From: Caulobacteraceae bacterium
GTDB lineage: Bacteria > Pseudomonadota > Alphaproteobacteria > Caulobacterales > Caulobacteraceae
NCBI GenBank assembly: GCA_947476325.1
Contig: CANJPZ010000008.1
Span: forward strand, 1 to 64,000
Direction: 5' to 3'
DNA length: 64,000 bases
This document shows, in pieces, positions 44,791-53,426 of this stretch (the stretch's first letter is position 1; each line of letters opens with the position of its first letter). The position numbers and the translations under genes were made by a program. The notes under the pieces are model-generated. The model saw only the letters and a program-made list of their open reading frames with translations. It ran no database searches and was not told the DNA's origin.

Positions 44791-45384
44791 TCAGGAGACG
44801 TCTCTCCCGGCCTCAGGCGCCACCAACCCGAACAGGAGATGATCTCGCCATTTGCCGTTAATTTTCAGATAAGCGCTGGCTAATCCTTCCTGCTGGAAAC
44901 CGGCCCTAAGCAACAGATTCTTCGAAGGTTCATTGTCCGGAACACAGGCCGCTTCCAGCCGGTGCAGGCGCATCTTGCCAAAGGCGAAGCGGCTGGCGAC
45001 GCGCACAGCGGCCAGGGTATGCCCTTGCCGGGCAAACGCCGCGCCCGACCAGTAGCCGACGGTGGCGGTCATCGCCACGCCGCGCCGCACATTGGACAGC
45101 GAAATTCCCCCGGTCATCGCCCCGTCGCTCTGGCGGAAAACCAGGAAGGCGAAGCCGACGCCCAGGTCGGTGTCGCGCTGGTAGGCGTTCATCCGGCGGC
45201 GAAAACCGGCGCGGGTCAAATCATCGGCCGGCCAGACCGGCTCCCAGGGCTGCAGAAAGGCCCGGGACGCCGCTCGTAGCTCGGACCATTCCGGGTAGTC
45301 TGACCAGGCAAAGGGGCGCAGGCGCACGCCCTCGCCCTCGATGTCGAGGGGCGAGCGAAGCGAGAACCAGTCCGTCAGCGCCAT
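44791..45384 (-). CDS. GNAT N-acetyltransferase, RimJ/RimL type
   Basis: A 197-residue acetyltransferase of the ribosomal-protein-Ser/Thr acetylase group. Motif A is in ARQGHTLAAVRVASRFAFGK (acetyl-CoA loop, slightly divergent), followed by LHRLEAACVPDNEPSKNLLL and AGFQQEGLASAYLKINGKWR, the usual end of the fold. The ATG at 45384 (MALTDWFSL) is preceded by no strong ribosome binding site. It lies 38 bases before pdeA on the same strand, likely cotranscribed, and is divergent from the pirin gene. Confidence 0.88.
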   Translation of the reverse strand: MALTDWFSLRSPLDIEGEGVRLRPFAWSDYPEWSELRAASRAFLQPWEPVWPADDLTRAGFRRRMNAYQRDTDLGVGFAFLVFRQSDGAMTGGISLSNVRRGVAMTATVGYWSGAAFARQGHTLAAVRVASRFAFGKMRLHRLEAACVPDNEPSKNLLLRAGFQQEGLASAYLKINGKWRDHLLFGLVAPEAGRDVS

Positions 45385-45420
45385 GGGTGCATCGGCCAAA
45401 ATTTCGGATAAGCTTGGGCA

Positions 45421-46296
45421 ATGTCGCAGATTGAACTCGTCATTCAAAGCTGCCGCAAGGACTTGGGGGGATTTGAGGTGGGGCGCGTACTGCCGCATGC
45501 CAGCCGCCGGATGGTCGGACCGTTCGTCTTTCTCGATCACATGGGTCCGGTGGATTTCGAACCGGGCTTTGCAAAGTCGGTCGATGTAAGGCCCCACCCG
45601 CACGTGGGCCTGTCGACCCTGACCTATCTGTTCGAGGGCCAAATCACCCACCGCGACAGCCTGGGCGCCCATCAGGCGATCCGACCCGGCGAGGTCAACT
45701 GGATGACGGCCGGATCGGGCATCACCCATTCCGAGCGCTTTGAGCACCTGCGGGCCCATGGCGGCCGGCTGCACGGCGTTCAGGCCTGGGTCGCCTTGCC
45801 GCTGGCCGATGAGGACTGTGATCCGGCCTTTGATCACTACCCGGAAAGTGATCTGCCGACCTACGAGGGCGGCGGATTGTGGGCGCGACTGGTGGCCGGC
45901 AAGGCGTTCGGCGCACAGGCACCGGTGGCGGTCAAATCGCCGCTGTTCTACGTGCACTGGCGGCTTCAGGCGGGCGCGCAAGGCCAGTTGCCGGCGGAAT
46001 ATCCCGAGCGGGCGGCCTTTATCGTCTCGGGCGCCGTCGAGGTGGGCGGCGAGGCCTACGGGCCCGGCCAGATGCTGGTGTTCAATCCCGGCGAGCCGGT
46101 GCTGTTCACGGCCCTGGCCGACGCCGGGGTCATGCTGCTGGGCGGCGAGAGCGTGGGGCCGCGCCTGATCGAATGGAACTTCATCGCCTCGACCAAGGAG
46201 CGCCTTGATGCGGCCAAGGACCGGTGGCGCAGGCAGGCGTTCAAGCTGCCGGTCGGCGATGATCAGAAGTTCACGCCGTTGCCCGGAATCGCCTGA
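45421..46296 (+). CDS. Pirin-family protein
   Basis: A bicupin protein of 291 residues. The N-terminal pirin motifs are GGFEVGRVLPHASRRMVGPF, DHMGPVDFEPG and VRPHPHVGLSTLTYLFEG, in which the His residues bind iron, followed by DSLGAHQAIRPGEVNWMTAG and GITHSERFE. The C-terminal cupin has RAAFIVSGAVEVGGEAYGPG. Bacterial pirins such as YhhW act as quercetinases in vitro; the physiological role here is unknown. A GATAAG box lies about 10 bases before the ATG. A repeated element follows the stop. Confidence 0.93.
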   Translation: MSQIELVIQSCRKDLGGFEVGRVLPHASRRMVGPFVFLDHMGPVDFEPGFAKSVDVRPHPHVGLSTLTYLFEGQITHRDSLGAHQAIRPGEVNWMTAGSGITHSERFEHLRAHGGRLHGVQAWVALPLADEDCDPAFDHYPESDLPTYEGGGLWARLVAGKAFGAQAPVAVKSPLFYVHWRLQAGAQGQLPAEYPERAAFIVSGAVEVGGEAYGPGQMLVFNPGEPVLFTALADAGVMLLGGESVGPRLIEWNFIASTKERLDAAKDRWRRQAFKLPVGDDQKFTPLPGIA

Positions 46297-46304
46297 GGCA
46301 AAAG

Positions 46305-46460
46305 AGTCAGCATTTTCAGCTTTTCGCACCGTTTGATGATTGCGGAGTCCTTTGTGCGCAAGGCGTGGCGGATTTTGCGCAGGTTTTTCGGGGTCGACAG
46401 CTGTCAGTTTCCGGGCCGCATTTGTCAGCTGACCGCGCGCCTTTGACAGTTCGTCCTGCG
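46305..46460. repeat. Repeated intergenic element, copy 2
   Basis: Begins a few bases after the pirin stop: gtcagcattttcagctttt, CGCACCGTTTGATGATTGCGGAGTCC, then gacagctgtcagtttccggg, GGCCGCATTTGTCAGCTGACC and CCTTTGACAG. The order and spacing match copy 1 at 16018-16181. It contains the palindrome GACAGCTGTC and TGTCAGCTGAC. The rest of the gene-free stretch to 46586 is unremarkable. Confidence 0.55.
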
Positions 46461-46586
46461 CGCGGCGGCAGGGCGCGTATTTTACGGGGCGGGGGACGAC
46501 ATCGCGCATCAGCGGGCCACTGCGCGGCGGGTCAAGCCGGATTCAAGTCATGCGGACAGAGTGTTTCGCAGGACCGATGGGCCGAT

Positions 46587-47648
46587 TCAGACCGGACCCG
46601 CGAAGCGCCAGGCCAGGGGCTGGCCGGCGTGGAAGGGGACGAGGTCCTCGGTCCCGGCGATGACCCGTTCGGGCGGGGTGAAGCTGGTCCGTTCGAGGAC
46701 GATGCGACCCTCGTTCAGGGGCAGGCCGTAGAAGGCCGGGCCGAATTCCGAGGCGAAGGCTTCGAGGCGGGGAAGGGCGCCGTCCTCCTCAAAGGTGGCG
46801 GCATAGCTTTCCATCGCATAGGGGGCGCAGAAGATGCCCGCGCAGCCGCAGGCGGTTTCCTTGCGGCCAACGGCGTGGGGTGCCGAATCGGTGCCCAGAA
46901 AGAACTTTGGACTGCCCGAGGTCGCCGCGCGGCGCAGGGCCAGGCGGTGTTTCTCGCGCTTGGCCACCGGCAGGCAGTAGAAGTGCGGGCGGATGCCGCC
47001 CTCGAACATGGCGTTGCGGTTGATGCGCAGATGGTGGGGCGTGATGGTGGCGGCGATATTGGGCCCGCCGGCCTCGACAAAGGCGGCGGCCTCCGCAGTG
47101 GTGATGTGCTCGAATACCGACTTCAGGCCCGGGAAATCGGCGGCGATGCGCGAATAGACGCGCTCGATGAACACCGCCTCGCGGTCGAAGATGTCGACGG
47201 CCGGATCGGTGACCTCGCCGTGCAGCAACAGCGGCATGCCGATCTTTTCCATGCGCGCCAGCACGGCGGAAATCCTGCCGATGTCGGTGACCCCGTGCTC
47301 GGAATTGGTGGTGGCGTTGGCGGGGTAGAGCTTGCAGGCGGTGAACATCCCGGCCTCGAAGCCGCGGGCGATTTCATCGGCGTCGGACGCATCGGTCAGA
47401 TAGCAGGTAATCAGCGGCTCGAACGAAAGGCCGGGCTCCAGCGCCGCCATTATCCGCGCACGATAGGCGGCTCCTTGCGCCATCGTCGTCACCGGCGGCG
47501 TCAGGTTGGGCATGACGATGGCCCGGGCGAACTGGCGTGCAGTGTGGTTCACGACGCCCTTCAGCATGTCGCCGTCGCGCAGGTGTACATGCCAGTCATC
47601 CGGGCGGCGGATGACCAAGCGCTGGGGCGGGTTCGGCGTATCAGGCAT
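46587..47648 (-). CDS. pyrC: Dihydroorotase (class II)
   Basis: Zinc amidohydrolase that closes N-carbamoyl-aspartate to dihydroorotate in pyrimidine synthesis. The 353-residue protein starts [20 protein letters not shown] with the HxH zinc motif; [53 protein letters not shown] and [16 protein letters not shown] carry the remaining ligands. The length and motifs place it with E. coli-type PyrC. Its start overlaps the stop of the glycosyltransferase by 8 bases. Confidence 0.96.
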   Translation of the reverse strand: MPDTPNPPQRLVIRRPDDWHVHLRDGDMLKGVVNHTARQFARAIVMPNLTPPVTTMAQGAAYRARIMAALEPGLSFEPLITCYLTDASDADEIARGFEAGMFTACKLYPANATTNSEHGVTDIGRISAVLARMEKIGMPLLLHGEVTDPAVDIFDREAVFIERVYSRIAADFPGLKSVFEHITTAEAAAFVEAGGPNIAATITPHHLRINRNAMFEGGIRPHFYCLPVAKREKHRLALRRAATSGSPKFFLGTDSAPHAVGRKETACGCAGIFCAPYAMESYAATFEEDGALPRLEAFASEFGPAFYGLPLNEGRIVLERTSFTPPERVIAGTEDLVPFHAGQPLAWRFAGPV

Positions 47649-48621
47649 TGGGGTCTTTCGTCTTGAGCAACAGCCCCCGGGCGGCGGTCAGCACCGTCTC
47701 GACGGTCAGGTCGGTCAGGTGGCTCATCTGGAAACTGAATTCCGGGTCCAGCGCCCGCAGGGTTTCAAAGTCGCGCGGGCCGCGCACCACCCTGACATGG
47801 GGGCCGAAGGGCGCGCAAATATGGTCGTCGCTGGGACCGAACAGGGCCAAGGTCGGACAGCCCGCCGCCGCCGCAGCCTGCGTCCAGATATTGTCGCCGC
47901 CGATGTAGAGCCGGCAGCGTTTCAGCCAGGCGTAGTCGGTCATCAGCTCCTGGGCGTAGGGGCGCGAGATGATGCGCTTGCGGGGCAGGGGGAAGATGGA
48001 ATCGTTGATGGCGTCGCGGTCCATTTCGCCGCCAAAGGCAACGATCCGCCCGTTCACCAGCGGCGCGCCGGGGACCATCATCAGCTGCGAGGCAACCTGG
48101 CCATAGCGCTCGGCCGGCCATACCCGGCCGACCCATTCGGCGCCCGGGCCCATGGCCAGGATCTGGCCCTCGCCGGCCAAGGCCTCATCGGCGGCGGCGT
48201 CCAGTTCGGGGTTGGTGTAAAGGAACGGGGCCGGGGGATCGTCCTCAAAGCCCAGGATGCGGGCCACGGCCAGGGTGCGGTTGTCCAGCACCTCGCTGAC
48301 CTTGAGTTCCGCGCGGCGCTTGCGTTTGAGCCAGCCGGAAATCCCTGCGCCGCCTAGGTCAAGGATCAGGCCCCAGGTGCGTTTGGACAGCTTGCCGGTC
48401 AGTGACAGCCGCGCACCCACGCCATCGTATTTGGGCACGGTGATCAGGTCGGCCAGTTCGGGTGTGTCCGCGAATAGGTGCGCCGATTCAGGTCCGCCCA
48501 CGATGGTGAAGCGGGCGTTGGGGATCTCATGAAGCAATCTGGGGATCAGCCCGGAAACCGCGATGGCCTCGCCGGGATCAAGGGGCGCGATCACGAGAAT
48601 CAGGAAGGGCCTGGCGATCAT
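47641..48621 (-). CDS. Glycosyltransferase family 9 protein
   Basis: A 326-residue GT-B fold enzyme like ADP-heptose:LPS heptosyltransferases. Diagnostic segments are [20 protein letters not shown] at the start, [20 protein letters not shown], then [20 protein letters not shown] followed by [16 protein letters not shown] in the C-terminal sugar-nucleotide domain. The donor and acceptor are unknown; LPS core or O-antigen is likely from the family. The ATG at 48621 has a TATAGT box 7 bases upstream, indicating a leaderless message covering this gene and pyrC. Confidence 0.87.
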   Translation of the reverse strand: MIARPFLILVIAPLDPGEAIAVSGLIPRLLHEIPNARFTIVGGPESAHLFADTPELADLITVPKYDGVGARLSLTGKLSKRTWGLILDLGGAGISGWLKRKRRAELKVSEVLDNRTLAVARILGFEDDPPAPFLYTNPELDAAADEALAGEGQILAMGPGAEWVGRVWPAERYGQVASQLMMVPGAPLVNGRIVAFGGEMDRDAINDSIFPLPRKRIISRPYAQELMTDYAWLKRCRLYIGGDNIWTQAAAAAGCPTLALFGPSDDHICAPFGPHVRVVRGPRDFETLRALDPEFSFQMSHLTDLTVETVLTAARGLLLKTKDPNA

Positions 48622-48628
48622 TGAAAGC

Positions 48629-48666
48629 ACTATAGCATGGCGTGCGGCGACCAAGCGCCCTACATC
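48629..48666. promoter_or_regulatory. Divergent leaderless-type promoters of GT9 and ygfZ
   Basis: TATAGT on the minus strand (48629-48634) is 7 bases from the glycosyltransferase ATG. TACATC on the plus strand (48661-48666) is 8 bases from the ygfZ ATG. The two -10 boxes are only about 26 bases apart, so the two promoters overlap and must share or compete for RNA polymerase. Confidence 0.45.
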
Positions 48667-48674
48667 GAAGGCTC

Positions 48675-49532
48675 ATGTCCGATCCCCTGCTGATCACACC
48701 GCTGACCGACCGCGCCCTGGTGTCTGTGCGCGGCGAGGGCTGGCGCGCCTTCCTGCAGAACCTGCTGACCAACGATGTCGAGCCGCTGGCGGATGGGCAG
48801 GCGCGCTTTACCGCCCTGCTGACGCCCCAGGGGCGCCTGCTCTACGACCTGTTCGTCATCGCCGACGGCGACGGCGCCCTGCTGGACGTGGCGGCCGAAT
48901 GGCGAGAGGCGCTGATCGAGCGGCTGATGATCTACCGGCTGCGGGCCAGGGTCGCGATCGCGGCGGACGCGCGGGCGGTGGGCGTTTGTTTCTCCGCCCA
49001 ACCCGGCGAAGGCGGGGATGCATCAGACCTGTCACCCTCTACGGCTGGACCCCCGCCTGCGCGGGGGCGAACGGGGCTATGGGTTGCCGATCCGCGCCTG
49101 CCCGCCCTGGGCTGGCGGGTCTATGGCGCGGAGGGCGAGGGTGATCCTGCGGCTTATGAGGCCCACCGCCTGGCCCTGGGCGTTCCGGGCGCCGCCGACT
49201 GGGGCACGGACCGCACCTATCCCATCGAGGCCGACTTCGACCTGCTGAACGGCATCGATTTTTCCAAGGGCTGCTTCGTCGGCCAGGAAACCACCAGCCG
49301 CATGAAGCGGCGCGGAACCATCAAGACCCGGATGCTGCCGATTGTGTTCGAGGGGACTGCGCCAGCCTTCGGGACCGAGGTGCTGGCGGGGAGCCTTCGG
49401 GCAGGCGAGGTGCTGTCGGGCGCAGACGGCCGGGCCATGGCGCTCTTGCGGCTGGACCGGATCGAGGGGGCGGGCCTGACGGCGGATGGGCGGCCGGTGC
49501 AGGTTCGGCGGCAGGGGTGGATGACGGGCTAG
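48675..49532 (+). CDS. ygfZ: YgfZ/GcvT-domain folate-binding protein
   Basis: Folate-binding protein that helps iron-sulfur enzymes, related to GcvT. The 285-residue protein has [46 protein letters not shown], and the hallmark motif [15 protein letters not shown] (K-G-C-x-x-G-Q-E, about 197-204). Residues about 110-134 ([20 protein letters not shown] and neighbours) have no counterpart in the family; the DNA there is an intergenic-type palindromic repeat inserted in frame. The stop overlaps the convergent lipoprotein remnant by 4 bases. Confidence 0.92.
   Translation: MSDPLLITPLTDRALVSVRGEGWRAFLQNLLTNDVEPLADGQARFTALLTPQGRLLYDLFVIADGDGALLDVAAEWREALIERLMIYRLRARVAIAADARAVGVCFSAQPGEGGDASDLSPSTAGPPPARGRTGLWVADPRLPALGWRVYGAEGEGDPAAYEAHRLALGVPGAADWGTDRTYPIEADFDLLNGIDFSKGCFVGQETTSRMKRRGTIKTRMLPIVFEGTAPAFGTEVLAGSLRAGEVLSGADGRAMALLRLDRIEGAGLTADGRPVQVRRQGWMTG
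49002..49069. repeat. Palindromic repeat inserted in frame in ygfZ
   Basis: The left arm cccggcgaaggcggggatg and the right arm acccccgcctgcgcgggggc are inverted copies of the same element family as at 1641-1739. The right arm contains a perfect hairpin, CCCCCGC (49050-49056) and GCGGGGG (49061-49067) with a 4-base loop. Inside ygfZ it is read as about 25 extra codons without interrupting the frame. Confidence 0.7.
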
Positions 49533-49876
49533 TCCTTCTGCGGACAGGACTCGATGAATTTTTCGACATCTTCGCGCGGCAATTTCGCAAACGCCTCTGC
49601 CTTGCTGTGGACGTAACCCGCGACGAAACGGGCGGCTTCGAGTTCCTCGCCCTTGCCGCCATTTTCATAACGGACTCGCGCCGCATCTTCGTAGACCGCG
49701 GCGACGTCGGAGATTTACGCGGACATCGACGCCGAGCGGCCCGGGTCGACTACAGCGGCATTGGCCAGATAGGCACCCGCGCAGTCGGCAAACGTCGTCC
49801 ACTGCCCCTTGAGCGGCTGGACAGTGGCACAGCCGGCGAGGCACCCGCCAAGCGCCACGATGATGACGATCCTCAT
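49529..49876 (-). pseudogene. Small lipoprotein gene interrupted by an in-frame ochre codon
   Basis: The frame from ATG 49876 to TAG 49529 would encode 115 residues. It starts with a lipoprotein signal ([19 protein letters not shown]) and then [23 protein letters not shown] at 49717-49715 interrupts it after [10 protein letters not shown]; the same frame continues [20 protein letters not shown] and ends [10 protein letters not shown], which looks like the natural C-terminus with its paired Cys. A single base change from a Tyr codon (TAT or TAC) would give the stop. Without it the product is a 53-residue truncated lipoprotein. Confidence 0.65.
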
Positions 49877-49937
49877 GGCCTGACTATACACCCCGCCCTC
49901 GCGCCTTTCCACTCATGCGCCCCGCCGCAAACCGGCC

Positions 49938-49943
49938 TATATC
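49938..49943 (+). promoter_or_regulatory. -10 box of likely leaderless uvrC transcript
   Basis: TATATC lies 8 bases before the uvrC ATG and no ribosome binding site separates them. Confidence 0.45.
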
Positions 49944-49951
49944 CTCATCCC

Positions 49952-51811
49952 ATGTCCTCCGGCGCCGAGATCATTCGCGATTACGTCAAGCGGCTGCCCG
50001 ATGCGCCGGGGGTTTACCGGATGATCGGCGAGGACGCCGAGGTGCTGTACGTCGGCAAGGCCAAGTCGCTGAAAAAGCGGGTGGTGCAGTATGCGCAAGG
50101 GCGATTCCACACCCAGCGCATCGCCGGCATGGTGCATCTGACGCGGGCCATGGAGTTCGTGACGACGAAGACCGAGACCGAGGCCCTGCTGCTGGAGATC
50201 AATCTGATCAAGCAGCTGAAACCCCGGTTCAACGTCCTGCTGCGCGATGACAAGTCGTTTCCTGAAATCCTCATCCGCCGCGATCACCGCGCCCCGCAGA
50301 TCCGCAAGCATCGCGGCGCCCATACCATTCCCGGCGACTATTTTGGGCCCTTCGCCTCGGCCTGGGCGGTGAACCGGACGGTCAATTCGCTGCAGAAGGC
50401 GTTTTTGCTGCGCTCGTGTTCGGACAGCGTGTTCGAGACGCGGAACCGGCCGTGCATGCTGCACCAGATCAAGCGCTGTTCCGCGCCGTGCGTCGATCTG
50501 GTGACGCCGGACGATTATCTGGCCCTGGTCGGACAGGCCCACGACTTTCTGTCCGGCAAGAGCCGGGCGGTGCAGAAAAAGCTGGCCGACGAGATGATGG
50601 CCCTGGCGGAAGCCGAAGAGTTCGAGCGGGCGGCGCGGCTGCGCGACCGCATCCGGGCAATGTCGGCGGTCACCCAGGAACAGTCGATCAATCCGCAGGG
50701 GGTGGAAGAGGCCGACGTCTTTGCCCTGCACGCCGAGGGCGGACAGGCCTGTGTCCAGGTGTTCTTCTTCCGGGCCGGCCAGAACTGGGGCAACCGGGCC
50801 TATTTCCCGCGCATCGCCGGTGCGCTGGACGCCGAGGAGGGCGAGGAGAATGCGGGCCTGATGTCGGCTTTCCTGGGCCAGTTCTACGAGAGCCAGCCGA
50901 TCCCGCGCCTGATTCTGGTCTCCCACACCCTGGCCGAACGTGAGCTGTTCGCCGAGGCCTTGTCGCTGAAGTCGGGCCGCAAGGTCGAGATCGCCACGCC
51001 GGTGCGCGGCGAAAAGCGCGACCTGGTGGATCATGCCCTGACCAACGCCCGCGAGGCGCTGGGCCGCAAGATGGCCGAGGGCTCGGCGCAAGGGAAATTG
51101 CTGGACGGGGTCTGCGAGGCTTTCGGGCTGGAGGCCCGGCCCGAGCGGATCGAGGTCTATGACAACTCGCACATCATGGGGACCAATGCGGTCGGCGGCA
51201 TGATCGTGGCCGGGCCGGAGGGCTTTGAAAAAGGCCAGTACCGCAAGTTCAACATCAAGAGCACCGAGCTGGTCCCCGGCGACGACTACGGCATGATGCG
51301 CGAGGTCCTGCAGCGGCGGTTCTCGCGTATGGTCAAGGACGAGGAGGCGGGCGAGGCCACACCCCGGCCGGACCTGGTTTTGATCGACGGCGGCAAGGGC
51401 CAGCTGGACGCAGTGCTGGCGGTGATGGCTGATCTGGGGGTCGACGACATCGCCGTGGTCGGCGTCGCCAAGGGCCCGGACCGGGACGCCGGGCTGGAGC
51501 GGTTCTTCATGGAGGGGCGCGATCCCTTCATGCTCGAGCCGCGCTCGCCGGTTCTGTATTACCTGCAGCGCCTGCGCGACGAGGCCCACCGTTTTGCGAT
51601 CGGCGCCCACCGCACGCGGCGGACCATCGACATGAAGAAGAACCCGCTGGACGAGATCGAGGGCGTCGGGCCGGGGCGCAAAAAGGCGCTGCTGAGCGCC
51701 TTCGGCTCGGCGCGCGGGGTGGCGAAAGCCGCGCCGGACGACCTGGCCAAGGTCGAGGGCATCAGCGAGGCGCTGGCCGAGCGGATCTTTGCCTATTTCC
51801 GCAAGGCGTAG
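49952..51811 (+). CDS. uvrC: Excinuclease ABC subunit C
   Basis: The nuclease of nucleotide excision repair, 619 residues. The GIY-YIG N-terminal domain is recognisable by [20 protein letters not shown] and [14 protein letters not shown]; a Cys cluster follows ([14 protein letters not shown]), then a UVR motif for UvrB binding. The C-terminal RNase H-like nuclease has [34 protein letters not shown] and [18 protein letters not shown], and the tail two HhH motifs ([20 protein letters not shown]). The start at 49952 is fixed by the family N-terminus and the leaderless promoter. Confidence 0.97.
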   Translation: MSSGAEIIRDYVKRLPDAPGVYRMIGEDAEVLYVGKAKSLKKRVVQYAQGRFHTQRIAGMVHLTRAMEFVTTKTETEALLLEINLIKQLKPRFNVLLRDDKSFPEILIRRDHRAPQIRKHRGAHTIPGDYFGPFASAWAVNRTVNSLQKAFLLRSCSDSVFETRNRPCMLHQIKRCSAPCVDLVTPDDYLALVGQAHDFLSGKSRAVQKKLADEMMALAEAEEFERAARLRDRIRAMSAVTQEQSINPQGVEEADVFALHAEGGQACVQVFFFRAGQNWGNRAYFPRIAGALDAEEGEENAGLMSAFLGQFYESQPIPRLILVSHTLAERELFAEALSLKSGRKVEIATPVRGEKRDLVDHALTNAREALGRKMAEGSAQGKLLDGVCEAFGLEARPERIEVYDNSHIMGTNAVGGMIVAGPEGFEKGQYRKFNIKSTELVPGDDYGMMREVLQRRFSRMVKDEEAGEATPRPDLVLIDGGKGQLDAVLAVMADLGVDDIAVVGVAKGPDRDAGLERFFMEGRDPFMLEPRSPVLYYLQRLRDEAHRFAIGAHRTRRTIDMKKNPLDEIEGVGPGRKKALLSAFGSARGVAKAAPDDLAKVEGISEALAERIFAYFRKA

Positions 51812-51815
51812 GGAA

Positions 51816-51954
51816 ACACCTCCCCCGCGCAGCGGGGGAGGACCGCCGTGAGGCGAGGCGGGGGCGAGCCGCATCCACGACCGTTGCGGCCGCTCGCCCC
51901 CTCCACCGCTGCGCGGTTTCCTCCCCGTAAAACGGGGGAGGTGGGGGAGGTGTG
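51816..51954. repeat. Inverted intergenic repeat (CCTCCCCC...GGGGGAGG family)
   Basis: Begins 5 bases after the uvrC stop: acacctcccccgcgcagcgg at the left and cggggg-aggtgggggaggtg at the right form inverted arms about 140 bases apart, with further internal palindromes (gggggcgag/ctcgcccc). Such G-rich arms are common Caulobacterales intergenic repeats. It could act as a terminator for uvrC. Confidence 0.65.
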
Positions 51955-52006
51955 CACGCCCGCGAATGTGCGTAGAGTGCCAAAAAATTCTGGAGGAGGC
52001 TCTCTC

Positions 52007-52726
52007 ATGAAACGTCTGGCCCTGGCTGCGATCGCCCTGTGTCTTCCCGTGGCGATCGCCTTCGCCCAGCCGGCGGCGGCGCCCGGCGCCGCGCCCAAGA
52101 GCATTTCCCTCTACGGCAATGGCGGCGCCACCGGCCCGACCACCCTGGAGACGCCCAAGCTCAATCTGATGCCGACGCTGGAATACATGCGCCAGGTGAT
52201 CAACCCGCACGCCAACGCCTACTGGGCGGCCGAAGGCTATCTGGATGATGAGGACACCTCCAAGGTCGAGGGCGCGCCCGCCGATGACGACGCCTGGGCC
52301 GAGCAGTTGTCGCGCGCGGCGACCCTGATGGAGGCGGGCAATGGACTGTTCACCGCGGGTCGTCCGCGCAACGGCCGCTGCGTTGAGCCGGGCGCGGCCG
52401 CTGCGGCGCCGGCGGCTCCGGCCCGTGGCGCCGCCGCGCCGGCCGCACCGGCGCGAGGCGGGGCTGCGCCGGCGCGCGGGCCCGGGGCGACCTGCGACAT
52501 GATCTGGAACCACTATGCGCAGGAGCTGATCGACGGCGGATCGGCCGCCCTGGTCGCCGCCCGCACCAAGAACGCCAAGGCCGGTTTCGAGGCCGGCAGC
52601 ACCATCTATGACGCCTGCTTCGGCTGCCACGCCCGGTTCATCCCGCGCCCGGCCAACTCGCGCTATACCGCCCCCTTCCCGTCGGATGAGGAAATCCGCC
52701 AGAAGGGCGGAGCCAAGGGTCAGTAG
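52007..52726 (+). CDS. Secreted c-type cytochrome with low-complexity linker
   Basis: A 239-residue protein with a signal peptide (MKRLALAAIALCLPVAIAFA|QP). A single haem motif CFGCH (204-208) is near the C-terminus, as in the cytochrome c' type, preceded by AGSTIYDA and followed by ARFIPRP. Between residues about 127 and 160 lies an Ala/Pro/Gly-rich linker (APAAPARGAAAPAAPARGGA) that joins an N-terminal half (PKLNLMPTLEYMRQVINPHA, then NAYW) to the haem-bearing half. TGGAGGAGG precedes the ATG. It may store electrons or bind small ligands in the periplasm; the partner is unknown. Confidence 0.78.
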   Translation: MKRLALAAIALCLPVAIAFAQPAAAPGAAPKSISLYGNGGATGPTTLETPKLNLMPTLEYMRQVINPHANAYWAAEGYLDDEDTSKVEGAPADDDAWAEQLSRAATLMEAGNGLFTAGRPRNGRCVEPGAAAAAPAAPARGAAAPAAPARGGAAPARGPGATCDMIWNHYAQELIDGGSAALVAARTKNAKAGFEAGSTIYDACFGCHARFIPRPANSRYTAPFPSDEEIRQKGGAKGQ

Positions 52727-52759
52727 GCGCGTTCCGGAAAGGCGCACAGGCGAGGGCCG

Positions 52760-53371
52760 ATGAAAAAGCAGATTCCCAATGTGCTGACGATTGGCCGGCT
52801 GGTGCTGAGCCTGGTGATGTTCGCCTGCCTGGCGCTCTATCCCAACACCGCCGACAAGGCCCAGGCCTATAATCTGGCCCTGGTCGCCTTCCTGACCTTT
52901 GTGGTCGCCGCCGTGACGGACTTTTTCGACGGCTGGCTGGCGCGCAAGTGGGGCGTGACCTCGGTGACCGGCGCGATCCTGGATCCCATCGCCGACAAGA
53001 TCCTGGTCTGCGCGGCGATCCTGGGGGTGCTGGGCGCCGGCGGGGGAACGCCGGTGCTGATCCCCGGCGCGATCATCCTGTTCCGCGAGTTCGCCGTCTC
53101 GGCCCTGCGCGAGGTGCTGGCGCCGAAGGGCATCAAGCTGCCGGTCACGTTGCTGGCCAAGTCCAAGACCACGCTTCAGCTGGTCGCCCTGGGCTGTTTC
53201 ATGGCCCTGATCGTCTGGTTCGTGGTGCCGGGCGGCTCACCCGATCCGCAGTCGTGGAACGCCGCTCGCCTGGTGACCCTGCTGCTGTTCGACGCGGCCG
53301 CCGCGGTCACCGTCTGGACCGGCCTGGAATATGCGCTGGCCGCGCGCAAGGCCCTGGCCGAGGCGCAATAA
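52760..53371 (+). CDS. pgsA: CDP-diacylglycerol-glycerol-3-phosphate 3-phosphatidyltransferase
   Basis: Makes phosphatidylglycerophosphate, the precursor of phosphatidylglycerol. The 203-residue membrane protein has the CDP-alcohol phosphatidyltransferase signature D-x2-D-G-x2-A-R-x8-G-x3-D-x3-D, seen as DFFDGWLARKWGVTSVTGAI followed by LDPIADK, and begins KKQIPNVLTIGRLVLSLVMF, which is typical of PgsA. The start lies 34 bases after the cytochrome gene, so both may be cotranscribed. A bidirectional hairpin follows. Confidence 0.95.
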   Translation: MKKQIPNVLTIGRLVLSLVMFACLALYPNTADKAQAYNLALVAFLTFVVAAVTDFFDGWLARKWGVTSVTGAILDPIADKILVCAAILGVLGAGGGTPVLIPGAIILFREFAVSALREVLAPKGIKLPVTLLAKSKTTLQLVALGCFMALIVWFVVPGGSPDPQSWNAARLVTLLLFDAAAAVTVWTGLEYALAARKALAEAQ

Positions 53372-53399
53372 AAAGCCCGCCGGCGATGAACCGGCGGGC
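53367..53399 (-). terminator. Rho-independent terminator for the 53427 gene
   Basis: GCCCGCCGG (53391-53399 read on the minus strand) and its complement CCGGCGGGC (53375-53383) form a 9-bp stem with a 7-base loop. On the minus strand it is followed by TTTTTATT. It overlaps the end of pgsA and can also slow plus-strand transcription. Confidence 0.82.
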
Positions 53400-53426
53400 C
53401 TGATATTTCCTTAGAAAAGCCTCAGC

